From positions 1,519,310 to 1,583,309 of the forward strand of contig NC_014828.1 in assembly GCF_000178115.2 (NCBI RefSeq): a stretch of 64,000 nt of DNA, read 5' to 3'. The notes under the pieces are model-generated. The model had not been told where the DNA came from. It was given only the letters and a program-made list of their open reading frames with translations, and ran no database searches. The DNA comes from Ethanoligenens harbinense YUAN-3. GTDB lineage: Bacteria; Bacillota; Clostridia; Oscillospirales; Ethanoligenentaceae. Numbering within the stretch: the first letter of the stretch is position 1; each line of letters begins with the position of its first letter. Below, piece by piece: positions 1 through 9,803 of the stretch. The position numbers and the translations under genes are program-made.

Positions 1-2723
1 GCGGATTGGAGTTTGTGCAGGAGGTCTTCGCAACCGCCGGAGCTGTGGAACGGTATCTGCCGGAAACGGATGCCGTCATCGAACTCGGCGGCGAGGACGC
101 CAAAATCATTTTCCTCACCGGCGGCCTGGAAGAGCGCATGAACGGCTCTTGCGCAGGCGGCACCGGCGCGTTCATCGACCAGATGGCAACGCTGCTCGGT
201 GTGCGCACCGAGGATATGGATGCGCTGGCCGCCAAACATGAAAAAATCTATGCCATCGCCTCGCGCTGCGGGGTGTTTGCCAAATCCGACATCCAGCCGC
301 TGCTCAACCAGGGTGCCAGACGGGAGGATATCGCCGCGTCCGTCTTTCAGGCGGTCGTGGAACAGACGGTGGCCGGGCTGGCGCAGGGGCGTAAGATCGA
401 AGGCCGCGTGGCCTTCCTTGGCGGTCCGCTTTCCTTTTTCAGTACTTTGCGGGAGCGCTTTGTGAAAACGCTGCACCTTTCGCCTGAAAATGCGCTGTTT
501 CCAAAAGAAGCGGCTTATTTTGTCGCACTCGGCGCCGCACTGTATGCGCAGAAGTTCGATGTGATGCCGTTTGACCTGCTGCTGAAAAAACTGCAAACGG
601 CAAAAAGCCTGCGCAGCACCACCCATGTACTGGAACCGCTTTTCCGTTCGCAGGCGGAATATGCGCAGTTTGCGGAGCGCCACAGCACGTCCAAAGTGGA
701 AGAAGCCGACCTCTCGGCTTATCGGGGCAAGGCGTATCTGGGCATAGACGCGGGCAGCACCACCCTCAAGGTCGCGCTGATTACCGGTAAAGGCGAATTG
801 CTTTACAGCTTCTATGCACCCAGCCGCGGCAACACGGTGGATATTGTCAAAGCACAGCTGGAAAAAATCTACGACCTCTGCGGGGACCGTGTGCGCATTG
901 CGGGCAGCGCCGTCACCGGTTATGGCGAAGACCTCATCCGCAGCGCGTTTGGTGTGGATTTCGGCCTGGTGGAAACGGTGGCTCATTTTTACGCCGCGCG
1001 CCATTTCGAGCCGCAAGTCGATTTTATTCTGGATATCGGCGGACAAGATGTAAAATGCTTTAAGATCCGCGGCGGCGCCGTGGACTCCATTATGCTTAAT
1101 GAAGCCTGCTCGTCCGGCTGCGGCTCGTTTATCGAAACCTTTGCGATGGCGCTCGGATACACCGTGGCGGATTTTGCGAAACTGGGCCTTTTTGCGGAAC
1201 ATCCGGTTGATCTGGGATCTCGCTGCACTGTTTTTATGAACTCGTCCGTCAAGCAAGCACAGAAAGACGGCGCGGGCGTGGATGATATCTCCGCCGGTAT
1301 CTCCATGAGCGTAGTCAAGAACGCGCTGTATAAGGTTATCCGTGCCGCCGACGCCAAATCGCTCGGCTCACATATCGTGGTGCAGGGCGGTACATTTTAC
1401 AACGACGCTGTGCTGCGTGCATTTGAAAAGGAGATGGGGCTGGAAGTAACCCGCCCGGCCATCTCCGGCCTGATGGGCGCATACGGCGCGGCCCTGTTTG
1501 CACAGGAGCAGGGGAGCGGGGTCTCCAACCTACTTTCGGCGGAAGCGCTGTCCGCTTTCACCCACGAGACCCGCACGGCCACCTGCGGGCTATGCACCAA
1601 CCACTGCACCCTCACCATCAACGTGTTCGACAATGGGCGGCGGTTCATCAGCGGCAACCGTTGCGACCGTCCAACCGGTCACAAAACCGTCGAGGAACTG
1701 CCGGACATGTTCCAATATAAATATGACAAACTGATGTCGTACCAGCCGGTCGCGGGGCCGCGCGGCAAAATCGGCCTGCCGATGGTACTGAACATGTATG
1801 AAAACCTTCCGTTCTGGCATACCCTGCTGACGGAGCTTGAATTCGAGGTGGTGCGCTCACCGGCGTCTTCCCGCGCCCTGTATACTCAGGGGCAGTACAC
1901 CATTCCGTCCGATACCGTCTGCTATCCGGCCAAACTGGTGCATGGGCATATGGAAGCCCTGTTGGACGCAGGGGTGGACACAATTTTTTATCCCTGCATG
2001 TCCTACAATTTTGATGAGAGCCGCTCCGACAACCATTACAACTGCCCGGTGGTCGCCTATTATCCGGAACTCATCGCCGCCAATGTGGATCGTCTGCACA
2101 GCGTGCGGTACCTCACCCCGTATTTCGGGCTGGACCGCCCGCGTGATTTTAAAAAACGTGCCGCGGCATTTTTCAAAAAAGAGTTCGATGTGCCGGAACG
2201 GGAAACGCGGAAAGCGGTGGACGCCGCCTATGCCGCTTATCGGGATTATGAAGACGATATCAAGGCATACGGCGCGCGGGCACTGGATTTTGCGCGGGCA
2301 CACGGCAAGTATGTCATCGTGCTGGCGGGGCGCCCCTATCATGTGGATCCGGAGATCAATCATGGCATCAACCGCCTGATTTCCTCCTATGGGTTGGTCA
2401 TCGTGACCGAGGACGCGGTGGCCGATTATGTGGAAGCGCCGCGCGTAAAAGTGCTCAACCAGTGGACCTACCACGCCAGGCTGTATGCGGCAGCAAAATA
2501 CGTCACCACCCGACCGGAAGCACAACTGGTGCAGTTGGTATCGTTCGGCTGCGGCATCGATGCCATTACCACCGATGAGGTACGCTCCATCTGCGAGGAG
2601 GGCAGCAAGCTCTACACGCAGATCAAAATAGACGAAATCGACAATCTCGGCGCGGTGAAGATCCGTATCCGCAGCCTGCTGGCGGCGATGGAATCCCGCA
2701 ATAAGGAGAAGAATTATGGCTGA
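1..2723 (+). CDS. Acyl-CoA dehydratase activase-like ATPase (two BcrAD/HgdC-type domains plus DUF2229), 5' end outside window
   Basis: Activators of this family use ATP to inject an electron into 2-hydroxyacyl-CoA dehydratases. The visible protein starts inside a first ASKHA ATPase domain (GGEDAK, then GSCAGGTG and ASRCGVFAKSD, whose cysteines bind the bridging [4Fe-4S] cluster). A complete second ATPase domain follows from about residue 240 (GIDAGSTTLK, DIGGQDVK, NEACSSGCGSF, GSRCTVF). The C-terminal part has the DUF2229 pattern CGLCTNHC and GNRCDRP. The frame is open through base 3, so the true start lies upstream. It overlaps the next gene by 8 bp. In many Clostridia these domains and the next gene form one protein of roughly 1,400 residues; here they are two ORFs. 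The natural substrate cannot be read from the sequence. Confidence 0.85.
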   Translation, partial: GLEFVQEVFATAGAVERYLPETDAVIELGGEDAKIIFLTGGLEERMNGSCAGGTGAFIDQMATLLGVRTEDMDALAAKHEKIYAIASRCGVFAKSDIQPLLNQGARREDIAASVFQAVVEQTVAGLAQGRKIEGRVAFLGGPLSFFSTLRERFVKTLHLSPENALFPKEAAYFVALGAALYAQKFDVMPFDLLLKKLQTAKSLRSTTHVLEPLFRSQAEYAQFAERHSTSKVEEADLSAYRGKAYLGIDAGSTTLKVALITGKGELLYSFYAPSRGNTVDIVKAQLEKIYDLCGDRVRIAGSAVTGYGEDLIRSAFGVDFGLVETVAHFYAARHFEPQVDFILDIGGQDVKCFKIRGGAVDSIMLNEACSSGCGSFIETFAMALGYTVADFAKLGLFAEHPVDLGSRCTVFMNSSVKQAQKDGAGVDDISAGISMSVVKNALYKVIRAADAKSLGSHIVVQGGTFYNDAVLRAFEKEMGLEVTRPAISGLMGAYGAALFAQEQGSGVSNLLSAEALSAFTHETRTATCGLCTNHCTLTINVFDNGRRFISGNRCDRPTGHKTVEELPDMFQYKYDKLMSYQPVAGPRGKIGLPMVLNMYENLPFWHTLLTELEFEVVRSPASSRALYTQGQYTIPSDTVCYPAKLVHGHMEALLDAGVDTIFYPCMSYNFDESRSDNHYNCPVVAYYPELIAANVDRLHSVRYLTPYFGLDRPRDFKKRAAAFFKKEFDVPERETRKAVDAAYAAYRDYEDDIKAYGARALDFARAHGKYVIVLAGRPYHVDPEINHGINRLISSYGLVIVTEDAVADYVEAPRVKVLNQWTYHARLYAAAKYVTTRPEAQLVQLVSFGCGIDAITTDEVRSICEEGSKLYTQIKIDEIDNLGAVKIRIRSLLAAMESRNKEKNYG

Positions 2724-4041
2724 ACTGAACTATGCAAAAGACGGCCGTCTTCTTTTTACCAAAGAGATGAAAGAGGAATATACCATCCTGCTGCCGATGA
2801 TGCTGCCCATCCATTTCACACTGATGGCCAACAGCCTTAAACTGGAAGGGTATCGTGTGGAACTGCTGACGACCACCCACCGTTCCATCGTGGACGAAGG
2901 CGTGAAAAACGTGCACAACGACACCTGCTACCCGGCGCTTCTGGTCATCGGGCAATTCATCGACGCGCTCAAAAGCGGCAAATACGACCCCGATAAGACC
3001 GCCCTGCTCATCACGCAGACCGGCGGCGGATGCCGAGCGTCCAACTATATCCACCTGCTGCGCAAGGCGCTCGTCCACAGCGGCTATGACAAAGTGCCGG
3101 TCATTTCGCTCAATCTCTCCGGTTTGGAAAAAAATCCGGGGTTTTCGCTTAATCTGCGCGTGGCCAAACGGCTCATCTACAGCCTGTTGTACGGTGATCT
3201 CATCATGCTTCTCGCCAACCAGTGCCGCCCTTATGAGGTAGATGCCGGGGCGACCGATAAACTGGTGCAGACTTGGATCAATCGTCTGACAGAGGAATAC
3301 AAGCAGTCTGCCAACCTCAGATATAAGCATGTGCGCGCGAACATGGAGAAGATCGCGGTGGAATTTGCGGCGCTACCCTTACGGTCGGAGAAAAAAATCC
3401 GCGTGGGCGTTGTCGGAGAAATCTATGTAAAATACGCACCACTGGGCAATAATAATCTGGAACGGTTCCTGCAGGACGAGGGTGTGGAGACCGTGGTTCC
3501 CGGTCTGCTGGATTTTGTGATTTTCAAGGTGGATAACCGCTTGGAGGACTGCCGCATTTACGGCGGCAACCCGATCAAACGGGTTGCTATGAAAATTTTT
3601 GAGGACATTTGCGCGAAAAAACAGCGCGACCTCATCAACGTGGTGGCCAAGCACCCTGGATTCCGCACGCCTGCGACGTTTGCACACATCAAGGAACTGG
3701 TCAAAGGGTATCTGGGATACGGCAATAAGATGGGCGAAGGTTGGCTCCTCACCGGTGAAATGCTGGAGCTGGTCACCTCCGGTACTGAAAACGTGGTCTG
3801 CACACAGCCGTTCGGTTGCCTGCCCAATCACATCGTCGGCAAGGGCATGATCCGGAAAATCAAGCAGAACAACCCACAGGCCAACATCGTTGCCATTGAT
3901 TATGACCCCAGCGCCACACGCGTCAATCAGGAAAACCGCATCAAACTGATGCTTGCCAATGCGCGCCTGAGTGCGGAAAAAGCACACCCGCGAACATCCA
4001 GTCAAAACGTGCCCGTCCATAAAACCGTACCGGTTCATTGA
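2716..4041 (+). CDS. 2-hydroxyacyl-CoA dehydratase HgdB-like component (C-terminal half of the clostridial activase/dehydratase fusion)
   Basis: A 441-residue protein matching the dehydratase-like tail of the large clostridial activase-related proteins. Landmarks are NDTCYPALLVIGQ, TQTGGGCRASNY and CTQPFGCLPNH, all with cysteines suited to iron-sulfur coordination. ATG at 2716 follows AAGGAGAAG and overlaps the upstream stop (TGA 2721-2723), so the two are very likely translationally coupled and form one complex. The last 25 or so residues are polar and repetitive (NVPVHKTVPVH), probably a flexible tail. It could act on a 2-hydroxyacyl-CoA or be a paralogue of unknown substrate. Confidence 0.8.
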   Translation: MAELNYAKDGRLLFTKEMKEEYTILLPMMLPIHFTLMANSLKLEGYRVELLTTTHRSIVDEGVKNVHNDTCYPALLVIGQFIDALKSGKYDPDKTALLITQTGGGCRASNYIHLLRKALVHSGYDKVPVISLNLSGLEKNPGFSLNLRVAKRLIYSLLYGDLIMLLANQCRPYEVDAGATDKLVQTWINRLTEEYKQSANLRYKHVRANMEKIAVEFAALPLRSEKKIRVGVVGEIYVKYAPLGNNNLERFLQDEGVETVVPGLLDFVIFKVDNRLEDCRIYGGNPIKRVAMKIFEDICAKKQRDLINVVAKHPGFRTPATFAHIKELVKGYLGYGNKMGEGWLLTGEMLELVTSGTENVVCTQPFGCLPNHIVGKGMIRKIKQNNPQANIVAIDYDPSATRVNQENRIKLMLANARLSAEKAHPRTSSQNVPVHKTVPVH

Positions 4042-4096
4042 GTTAAGCAGGCACTGCCCAACGGCATAAGCGTCCGCTTTCCGGCCATACTAGTAT

Positions 4097-4115
4097 CGCG
4101 GTCCAGCAGACCGCG
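4097..4115 (+). other. Small hairpin in the gap between the dehydratase gene and tepA
   Basis: CGCGGTC and GACCGCG form a perfect 7-bp stem with a 5-base loop. No T-run follows, so it is at best a weak terminator or processing hairpin in the 100-bp gap. Confidence 0.35.
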
Positions 4116-4141
4116 GTATTGCTTTGTGAAGGGAAACGGAC

Positions 4142-5101
4142 ATGGCCAATAAAAAACAGGACGCAGAACACGATAAAAAGCAGCCCAAAGCACAGGGATT
4201 TCCTCCGGAAGTGCAGGGCGGCAATGAGGACGGCGGCAACGGGGACGATTCCCCCGAAAGCGATCAGTTGGATCAGCGTACCCGCCAGATCGTCGAGACC
4301 GGGTCGGTCACGATGTCCAATGGAGATCATATCATCCATTGTCTGACGATCATCGGACAGGTGGAAGGGCATTTCATCCTGCCGCCCCAGAACAAAACCA
4401 CCAAATATGAACACGTCATCCCGCAGATCGTGGCGGTAGAAGAAGACCCCCGCATAGAAGGTCTGCTCATTGTGTTGAACACGGTGGGCGGTGATGTGGA
4501 AGCGGGGCTTGCCATTGCGGAGCTGATCTCCGGTATGAAAAAGCCCACGGTGTCTTTGGTACTTGGCGGGGGGCACTCCATCGGTGTCCCGCTGGCCATC
4601 TGTGCGAGCGAATCGTTCATTGCGCCCACCGCCACGATGACCATACATCCCGTGCGTATGAACGGCATCGTAGTAGGTGTGCCGCAGACACTCAGTTATT
4701 TTGACAAGATGCAGGACAGGATTGGGAAATTTGTGGCACAGAATTCCCATATTGCGCCGGAACGCTTTAAAGAACTGATGATGCATACGGGTGAACTGGT
4801 GCTGGATGTGGGCACCGTGCTGGAGGGGGAGGAAGCCGTCCGGGAGGGGCTGATCGACCATACCGGCGGTCTCTCCGACGCCATTTCCTGTTTATATCGT
4901 ATGATTGAGGAAACAGGACGGACTTTCCCCAAAGGAACCGGTAAAAACCAGGCGGAAGATGCGGAAAAAGAGCCGCCGAAAAAGCACTCCAAAGAACACG
5001 TGCACGACCCGGCTGCCGGTGCAGCCGAATCGGCAACGGCTTCGGCTCGCATAACCGGCCGCCGGAGCCGCAAACACAAGGAACAGGCCAGGGGGGATTG
5101 A
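4142..5101 (+). CDS. tepA: ClpP-fold serine protease TepA (translocation-enhancing protein family)
   Basis: A 319-residue ClpP/crotonase-fold protease. The nucleophile is probably Ser146 in GGHSIG and the base His169 in TIHPVRMNG; the oxyanion-type motif [10 protein letters not shown] precedes them. Residues 1-45 are polar and disordered. The tail from about residue 245 is Lys/Glu/Ala-rich and ends in a basic cluster. TepA in Bacillus is linked to protein secretion and spore-related peptide degradation. The order tepA-ylzJ-ftsK is the same as in B. subtilis, which supports the name over a generic ClpP. The stop overlaps the ylzJ ribosome-binding region. Confidence 0.85.
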   Translation: MANKKQDAEHDKKQPKAQGFPPEVQGGNEDGGNGDDSPESDQLDQRTRQIVETGSVTMSNGDHIIHCLTIIGQVEGHFILPPQNKTTKYEHVIPQIVAVEEDPRIEGLLIVLNTVGGDVEAGLAIAELISGMKKPTVSLVLGGGHSIGVPLAICASESFIAPTATMTIHPVRMNGIVVGVPQTLSYFDKMQDRIGKFVAQNSHIAPERFKELMMHTGELVLDVGTVLEGEEAVREGLIDHTGGLSDAISCLYRMIEETGRTFPKGTGKNQAEDAEKEPPKKHSKEHVHDPAAGAAESATASARITGRRSRKHKEQARGD

Positions 5102-5103
5102 GA

Positions 5104-5325
5104 ATGCTGCTGTATACGGTCATGCCTTATGACGCCATTTTCGGAGAGGTACAGGAGGAAACAGATAGCCCGGCGCAACAGGGGATATCCGCGATAAACG
5201 GCGGATTTGTGGAATGGACGCGGGATGGTGGCGTACCCCGCGTGGCCCGGTTGATTTCTACCGATCCGTCTGCTTATCTGCGGGCAGACTATGCACCCGG
5301 CGCACCGTGGTTTCCCAAAGGTTGA
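5104..5325 (+). CDS. ylzJ: YlzJ-like small protein
   Basis: A 73-residue protein starting MLLYTVMPYDAIFG, the hallmark of the YlzJ family, whose function is unknown. ATG 5104 is preferred over the in-frame TTG at 5098 because the GGGGGG ribosome site lies about seven bases before it. It sits between tepA and ftsK exactly as in Bacillus. Its TGA stop (5323-5325) lies within the -35 box of the ftsK promoter. Confidence 0.8.
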   Translation: MLLYTVMPYDAIFGEVQEETDSPAQQGISAINGGFVEWTRDGGVPRVARLISTDPSAYLRADYAPGAPWFPKG

Positions 5326-5350
5326 CATTTAAGAGCCCGAACGGTACAAT
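5322..5350 (+). promoter_or_regulatory. SigmaA promoter for ftsK
   Basis: TTGACA (5322-5327), exactly 17 bases, then TACAAT (5345-5350). This is close to consensus and overlaps the ylzJ stop codon. It gives a leader of about 185 bases before ftsK. Confidence 0.8.
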
Positions 5351-5429
5351 AAAAACTGAATCGGCAACTGCTGTATCGTGTATTTGCAGTTTGTTCTCAT
5401 AAACAACAGACCGTTTTGCCGAGTGCGGT

Positions 5430-5475
5430 GCGCGGATAGACCTGAATGCGGTGTTCGGTGTATCCGCGCTTTTTT
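5430..5475 (+). terminator. Intrinsic terminator or attenuator in the ftsK leader
   Basis: GCGCGGATA (5430-5438) pairs perfectly with TATCCGCGC (5461-5469) across a 22-base loop and is followed by T6 (5470-5475). It lies downstream of the promoter at 5322 and 66 bases before the ftsK start, so the leader could be attenuated or release a short RNA. Confidence 0.6.
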
Positions 5476-5541
5476 ACATGATCCCGGTAGATGCGACCAT
5501 AAGCACTGCGGGCCGGGCATCCGGAAGAAAGGGGGAGGCAG

Positions 5542-7896
5542 ATGGCTGCCAGGACAAGCACCACCCAAAAGCGCAGAGCGCCTGCGAAAAAACAAAGCCG
5601 ACCGCGTACACGTACAAAATCCAATTCAAAACGGGCAAAGCAGTCGGCACAGACACACCAGTTCGCAGCGATCCTGCTGATGGCGGCAGCGCTGTTGCTA
5701 GCGGCGCTGGCGTTCCTGCCCGGTACGCATGTCTGGCTTATGCTTCATCGGCTGTTGTTTGGTCTGCTCGGGCCGCTTGCCTATGCGCTCCCGCCGCTCT
5801 GCGCCTATGTGGCGGTTGCCGTGGCGCTGGACAAGCCGCTTACGTCCGTGCGTATCCGCCTGCTTGAGGCGATTCTCTTTCTTCTGCTCATCTGCGGCAC
5901 CGTACATATCTTTTCATTCGGCGGGTTTCCCGGACTCTATACACTATATGACAGCGGTGTCCGCTTACATTCCGGTGGTCTGTTCGGCGGTTTGGTCGGC
6001 GCGCCGCTTTATATGATTTTCGGTAAAGCGGGTGCCGCCGCTACGCTTATCATCCTCGCTGTCGCGGATTTTTTCCTTTTGACAGGGCTGACCATCCTGC
6101 ATGTCATCCGCGCCCTGCGCGTGGCGAATGAACGGCGCCGGTCGTTACAGGCCGCATATGCTGCCGCCCGCGCCCAGGCTTCCGGCGACACAGCGGCCCG
6201 CAAGAGGAAACCTGCGCAGATCGATCTGCCGCTGACCGATTCGGATGCCGCGTCAAAAACCGAAAAATCCATCGCGGGGCTGGACGAACTGGTCGGTAAG
6301 ATTGCCAAACTCGGAGACCGGCCGGAAGCGAATCCGGAACAGCCGGAGAAACCGCATGCCGCACCCGCCGCTTCCACCATGGAAAAGCCCGACAAAGCAC
6401 CCGAAAAATCAGAAACTGAACCGCAGGAACCACATATTCCGATACCTTATCAGCATCCGTCCGTTACCTTGCTGAAAACCGGCAGCACGCCCAATACCCA
6501 CGGTATGGCGCAGGAACTGAAAGAGAACGCCGAACGGCTTGTAGAAACGCTGCGCAGTTTCGGCGTGGAGACCCGTATCACCGACATTTGCCGCGGCCCG
6601 ACTGTAACGCGCTATGAGATACAGCCCTCCGCGGGTGTGAAGATCAGCCGTATCACCTCGCTGGCAGACGACATCGCGCTCAATCTTGCGGCGGCGGGTG
6701 TGCGTATTGAAGCACCCATTCCGAATAAATCCGCCGTAGGCATCGAGGTGCCCAACAAAAACGTCAGTATCGTGCATATTCGGCAGATTCTGGAATCTGG
6801 AGAATTTGTCAACGCGCAGAGCCGCCTGACTATCGCGCTCGGCAACGACATCGCAGGCAACAGCACCGTGGCGGACATCGGCAAGATGCCCCATCTGCTC
6901 ATCGCGGGCGCGACCGGTTCAGGCAAATCGGTCTGCATCAATTCCATCATCATCAGCCTGCTCTATAAGGCTGCTCCCAAAGATGTCAAGCTTCTGCTGG
7001 TGGACCCGAAAGTGGTAGAGCTCGGCATCTACAACGGTATCCCACATTTGCTGGTACCGGTGGTGACCGACCCGCGCAAGGCAGCGGGCGCGCTCAACTG
7101 GGCCGTCACCGAAATGCTCAACCGGTATAAAATATTCGCGGACAACAATGTGCGCGATCTGCACGGCTACAACGCGCTGGCCAGACGTACGGAAGGGCTG
7201 GACACCATGCCTCAGATTGTCATCATCATCGACGAATTGTCCGATCTGATGATGGTCGCCTCCAAAGATGTGGAAGACGCGATCTGCCGGCTGGCGCAGA
7301 TGGCGCGTGCGGCAGGCATGCATCTGGTTATTGCCACGCAGCGCCCGTCGGTGGACGTTATCACCGGCGTCATTAAGGCAAACATCCCGTCGCGTATAGC
7401 GTTTGCGGTCTCCTCACAGGTGGATTCCCGGACTATTCTGGATATGGGCGGCGCGGAAAAACTGCTGGGGCGCGGTGACATGCTGTTCCTGCCCATCGGC
7501 GCGTCCAAACCCATGCGGGTGCAGGGATGCTTTGTGTCCGATGACGAAGTGGAACAAGTGGTCGATTTCGTCAAACAGAGCGCTTCGCCTGATTATGACG
7601 ATGCGGTGCTGGACGAAATCGAAAAACAGGCAGCCAGGGAACGAACCGATGACGCCTCACAACCCGAGGAAGCAGACGCCATGCTGCCGCAGGCCATCGA
7701 ATGCGTAGTGGAAGCAGGCATGGCCTCCACGTCTCTGCTCCAGCGCAGGCTAAAACTTGGCTACGCGCGGGCGGCGCGCATTGTGGATGAGATGGAGGCT
7801 CGCGGGATCGTAGGCCCGCTTGAGGGCAGCAAACCCCGCACGGTATTGATCTCACGCCAGCAATGGATCGAGATGAACATGAACCAGCAGCCGTAA
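5542..7896 (+). CDS. ftsK: DNA translocase FtsK/SpoIIIE
   Basis: A 784-residue membrane-anchored DNA pump that moves chromosome through the division or sporulation septum. After a basic N-terminus there are about four membrane segments (to residue ~195), then a charged Pro/Glu-rich linker, then the motor. Walker A is GATGSGKS (Lys462), Walker B is IIIDELSDL (about 560-568). The end (about 710-784) is the winged-helix gamma domain that reads oriented DNA motifs. Length matches SpoIIIE. A GGGGGAGG ribosome site precedes ATG 5542. In a spore former one protein may serve both division and forespore packaging. Confidence 0.95.
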   Translation: MAARTSTTQKRRAPAKKQSRPRTRTKSNSKRAKQSAQTHQFAAILLMAAALLLAALAFLPGTHVWLMLHRLLFGLLGPLAYALPPLCAYVAVAVALDKPLTSVRIRLLEAILFLLLICGTVHIFSFGGFPGLYTLYDSGVRLHSGGLFGGLVGAPLYMIFGKAGAAATLIILAVADFFLLTGLTILHVIRALRVANERRRSLQAAYAAARAQASGDTAARKRKPAQIDLPLTDSDAASKTEKSIAGLDELVGKIAKLGDRPEANPEQPEKPHAAPAASTMEKPDKAPEKSETEPQEPHIPIPYQHPSVTLLKTGSTPNTHGMAQELKENAERLVETLRSFGVETRITDICRGPTVTRYEIQPSAGVKISRITSLADDIALNLAAAGVRIEAPIPNKSAVGIEVPNKNVSIVHIRQILESGEFVNAQSRLTIALGNDIAGNSTVADIGKMPHLLIAGATGSGKSVCINSIIISLLYKAAPKDVKLLLVDPKVVELGIYNGIPHLLVPVVTDPRKAAGALNWAVTEMLNRYKIFADNNVRDLHGYNALARRTEGLDTMPQIVIIIDELSDLMMVASKDVEDAICRLAQMARAAGMHLVIATQRPSVDVITGVIKANIPSRIAFAVSSQVDSRTILDMGGAEKLLGRGDMLFLPIGASKPMRVQGCFVSDDEVEQVVDFVKQSASPDYDDAVLDEIEKQAARERTDDASQPEEADAMLPQAIECVVEAGMASTSLLQRRLKLGYARAARIVDEMEARGIVGPLEGSKPRTVLISRQQWIEMNMNQQP

Positions 7897-7914
7897 AAGT
7901 CGCAAAGGAGAGCC

Positions 7915-9126
7915 ATGTTTTTACCCATTTCCAAAGCAGATATGCAGGCGCGCGGCCTGCATTATCTGGATTTTATCTGTGTGACGGGAGACGCGTATGT
8001 CGATCATCCGAGTTTTGGCATTGCGATCATTTCGCGGGTGCTGGAAGCGGAAGGGTTTCATGTCGGCGTTCTGGCACAGCCTGATTTTCATCGCGCCGAA
8101 AGCATGACGGCGCTGGGCCGCCCGCGTTATGGTTTTTTTGTGACTGGCGGCAACATCGACTCCATGGTGGCGCATTACACCGTGGCCAAGCGCCCGCGCG
8201 CGGAAGATCTGTATTCGCCGGGCGGCAAACCGCAGCGCCGCCCAGACCGGGCGGCGCTGGCCTACACGCACTTGATTAAAGAGGCCTATCCCGATTGCCC
8301 GGTCGTTCTAGGCGGGCTGGAGGCCAGTCTGCGCCGCTTTGCGCATTACGATTATTGGGCGGACAAAGTGCTGCCGTCCATCCTGCCGGACGCGGGCGCC
8401 GACCTGCTTATATTCGGCATGGGGGAGCGGCAGACAGTCGAGATCGCCAGACGTCTGGCTGCTCATGAGAAGATCGACACCATACGCGACATCCGCGGCA
8501 CCTGCTATTTCACGAAAGAAGCACCGGAAGGCGAGATACGTTTCTGCCCATCGTTTGATGAGGTACGCGCCAACAAAAAAGCCTATGCGCGCGCCTGCCG
8601 CATCCAGTATGACGAACAGGACGCGGTGAGCGGCAAGGCACTGGCACAGCGCCATCCGGGCGGATATCTGGCACAGAACCGCCCCGCGCTGCCGCTGGAA
8701 ACGGCAGAACTTGACCGCGTCTACGCACTGCCCTACATGCGCACCTGGCATCCTGCCTATGCCAAGGAGAGGGGCGTGCCCGCCATCGAAGAGGTTTCGT
8801 TTTCCATCACGCACAACCGCGGCTGTTTTGGCGCCTGCAATTTCTGCTCCATCGCGTTTCATCAGGGGCGGGCCGTCACCAGCCGCAGCGAGGCGTCTTT
8901 GCTGCGGGAAGCAAAAGAACTGATCCGGCACCCGGATTTCAAAGGGTATATCCATGATGTGGGCGGTCCAACGGCTAATTTTCGCGCGCCGTCGTGCGAA
9001 AAACAGAAGCGTGTGGGGCTTTGCAAGGGAAAAAATGCCTCGCGCCAAAGCCCTGCACGCAACTCGTCGTATCGCATGCTGAATATCTGCAGATTCTGCG
9101 TAAACTGCGCACACTGCCGGGTGTAA
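7915..9126 (+). CDS. YgiQ family radical SAM protein, N-terminal part (frameshifted gene)
   Basis: This reading frame holds the N-terminal YgiQ domain (VTGDAYVDHPSFG) and the radical SAM core with its CxxxCxxC cluster site in NRGCFGACNFCS. Homology runs to GGPTANFRAPSC and LCKGK near base 9032, where the protein continues in the next frame. The final ~35 residues of this ORF are therefore out-of-frame and the stop at 9124 is premature. The break lies on an A6 run (9030-9035): one extra A, or -1 slippage, restores KGKKCLAPKPC. YgiQ proteins are large (about 600 residues) and of unknown function. AGGAG precedes ATG 7915. Confidence 0.8.
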   Translation: MFLPISKADMQARGLHYLDFICVTGDAYVDHPSFGIAIISRVLEAEGFHVGVLAQPDFHRAESMTALGRPRYGFFVTGGNIDSMVAHYTVAKRPRAEDLYSPGGKPQRRPDRAALAYTHLIKEAYPDCPVVLGGLEASLRRFAHYDYWADKVLPSILPDAGADLLIFGMGERQTVEIARRLAAHEKIDTIRDIRGTCYFTKEAPEGEIRFCPSFDEVRANKKAYARACRIQYDEQDAVSGKALAQRHPGGYLAQNRPALPLETAELDRVYALPYMRTWHPAYAKERGVPAIEEVSFSITHNRGCFGACNFCSIAFHQGRAVTSRSEASLLREAKELIRHPDFKGYIHDVGGPTANFRAPSCEKQKRVGLCKGKNASRQSPARNSSYRMLNICRFCVNCAHCRV

Positions 9127-9803
9127 AACGAGTCTTTATCCGGTCCGGCATTCGCTATGATTATCTCATGCAGGATAAGGACGAACAGTTTTTCAAAGAA
9201 CTGGTGCGCCATCATGTCAGCGGGCAGCTCAAAGTTGCGCCGGAGCATTGCTCCGCCGCCGTGCTTGATAAAATGGGAAAACCACATATCCAGTCCTACC
9301 TCGCTTTCGTCAGACGGTTCTATGAGCTGACCAAGGCAGCGGGCAAGGAGCAGTATCTGGTGCCCTACCTGATGTCTTCCCACCCAGGCAGCACGCTTAA
9401 AGACGCGGTGGAACTCGCCGTGTTTTTGAAGCGTGAACACATTCGTCCGGAACAGGTGCAGGATTTTTACCCCACACCGGGCACCATTTCCACCTGCATG
9501 TTTTACACCGGGCTGGACCCGTATACCGAAAAACCGGTTTTTGTGCCGCGCACGCCGGAAGAAAAGGCGATGCAGCGTGCTTTGCTGCAATATTTTAACC
9601 CTAAAAACCGCGCACTGGTGGAGAAAGCGCTGTTGAAAGCGGGCCGGCGCGACCTCATCGGCACCGGATCGGATTGCCTGATCCCGCCGGGCAGGCCGCT
9701 TCCGGCAAAGCGGGTTTCCGGTCCGAGCAGCAAACCGGATCAACACCCGAAACAATCCGGAAAGGGGAACCCGCCATGGCGCGCCAAAAAAAAGCGGCAC
9801 TGA
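8994..9803 (+). CDS. YgiQ family radical SAM protein, C-terminal part (frameshifted gene)
   Basis: From about base 9036 this frame continues the YgiQ protein: CLAPKPC, the FIRSGIRYDYL segment, KVAPEHCS and VPYLMSSHPGST, then the variable tail. There is no ribosome site at the first ATG in this frame, so it is very unlikely to be a separate gene. Read together, both frames give a protein of normal YgiQ length (about 629 residues), so either the run lost one base, the assembly has an error, or frameshifting is used. The last 28 bases overlap the next gene. Confidence 0.75.
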   Translation: MRKTEACGALQGKKCLAPKPCTQLVVSHAEYLQILRKLRTLPGVKRVFIRSGIRYDYLMQDKDEQFFKELVRHHVSGQLKVAPEHCSAAVLDKMGKPHIQSYLAFVRRFYELTKAAGKEQYLVPYLMSSHPGSTLKDAVELAVFLKREHIRPEQVQDFYPTPGTISTCMFYTGLDPYTEKPVFVPRTPEEKAMQRALLQYFNPKNRALVEKALLKAGRRDLIGTGSDCLIPPGRPLPAKRVSGPSSKPDQHPKQSGKGNPPWRAKKKRH

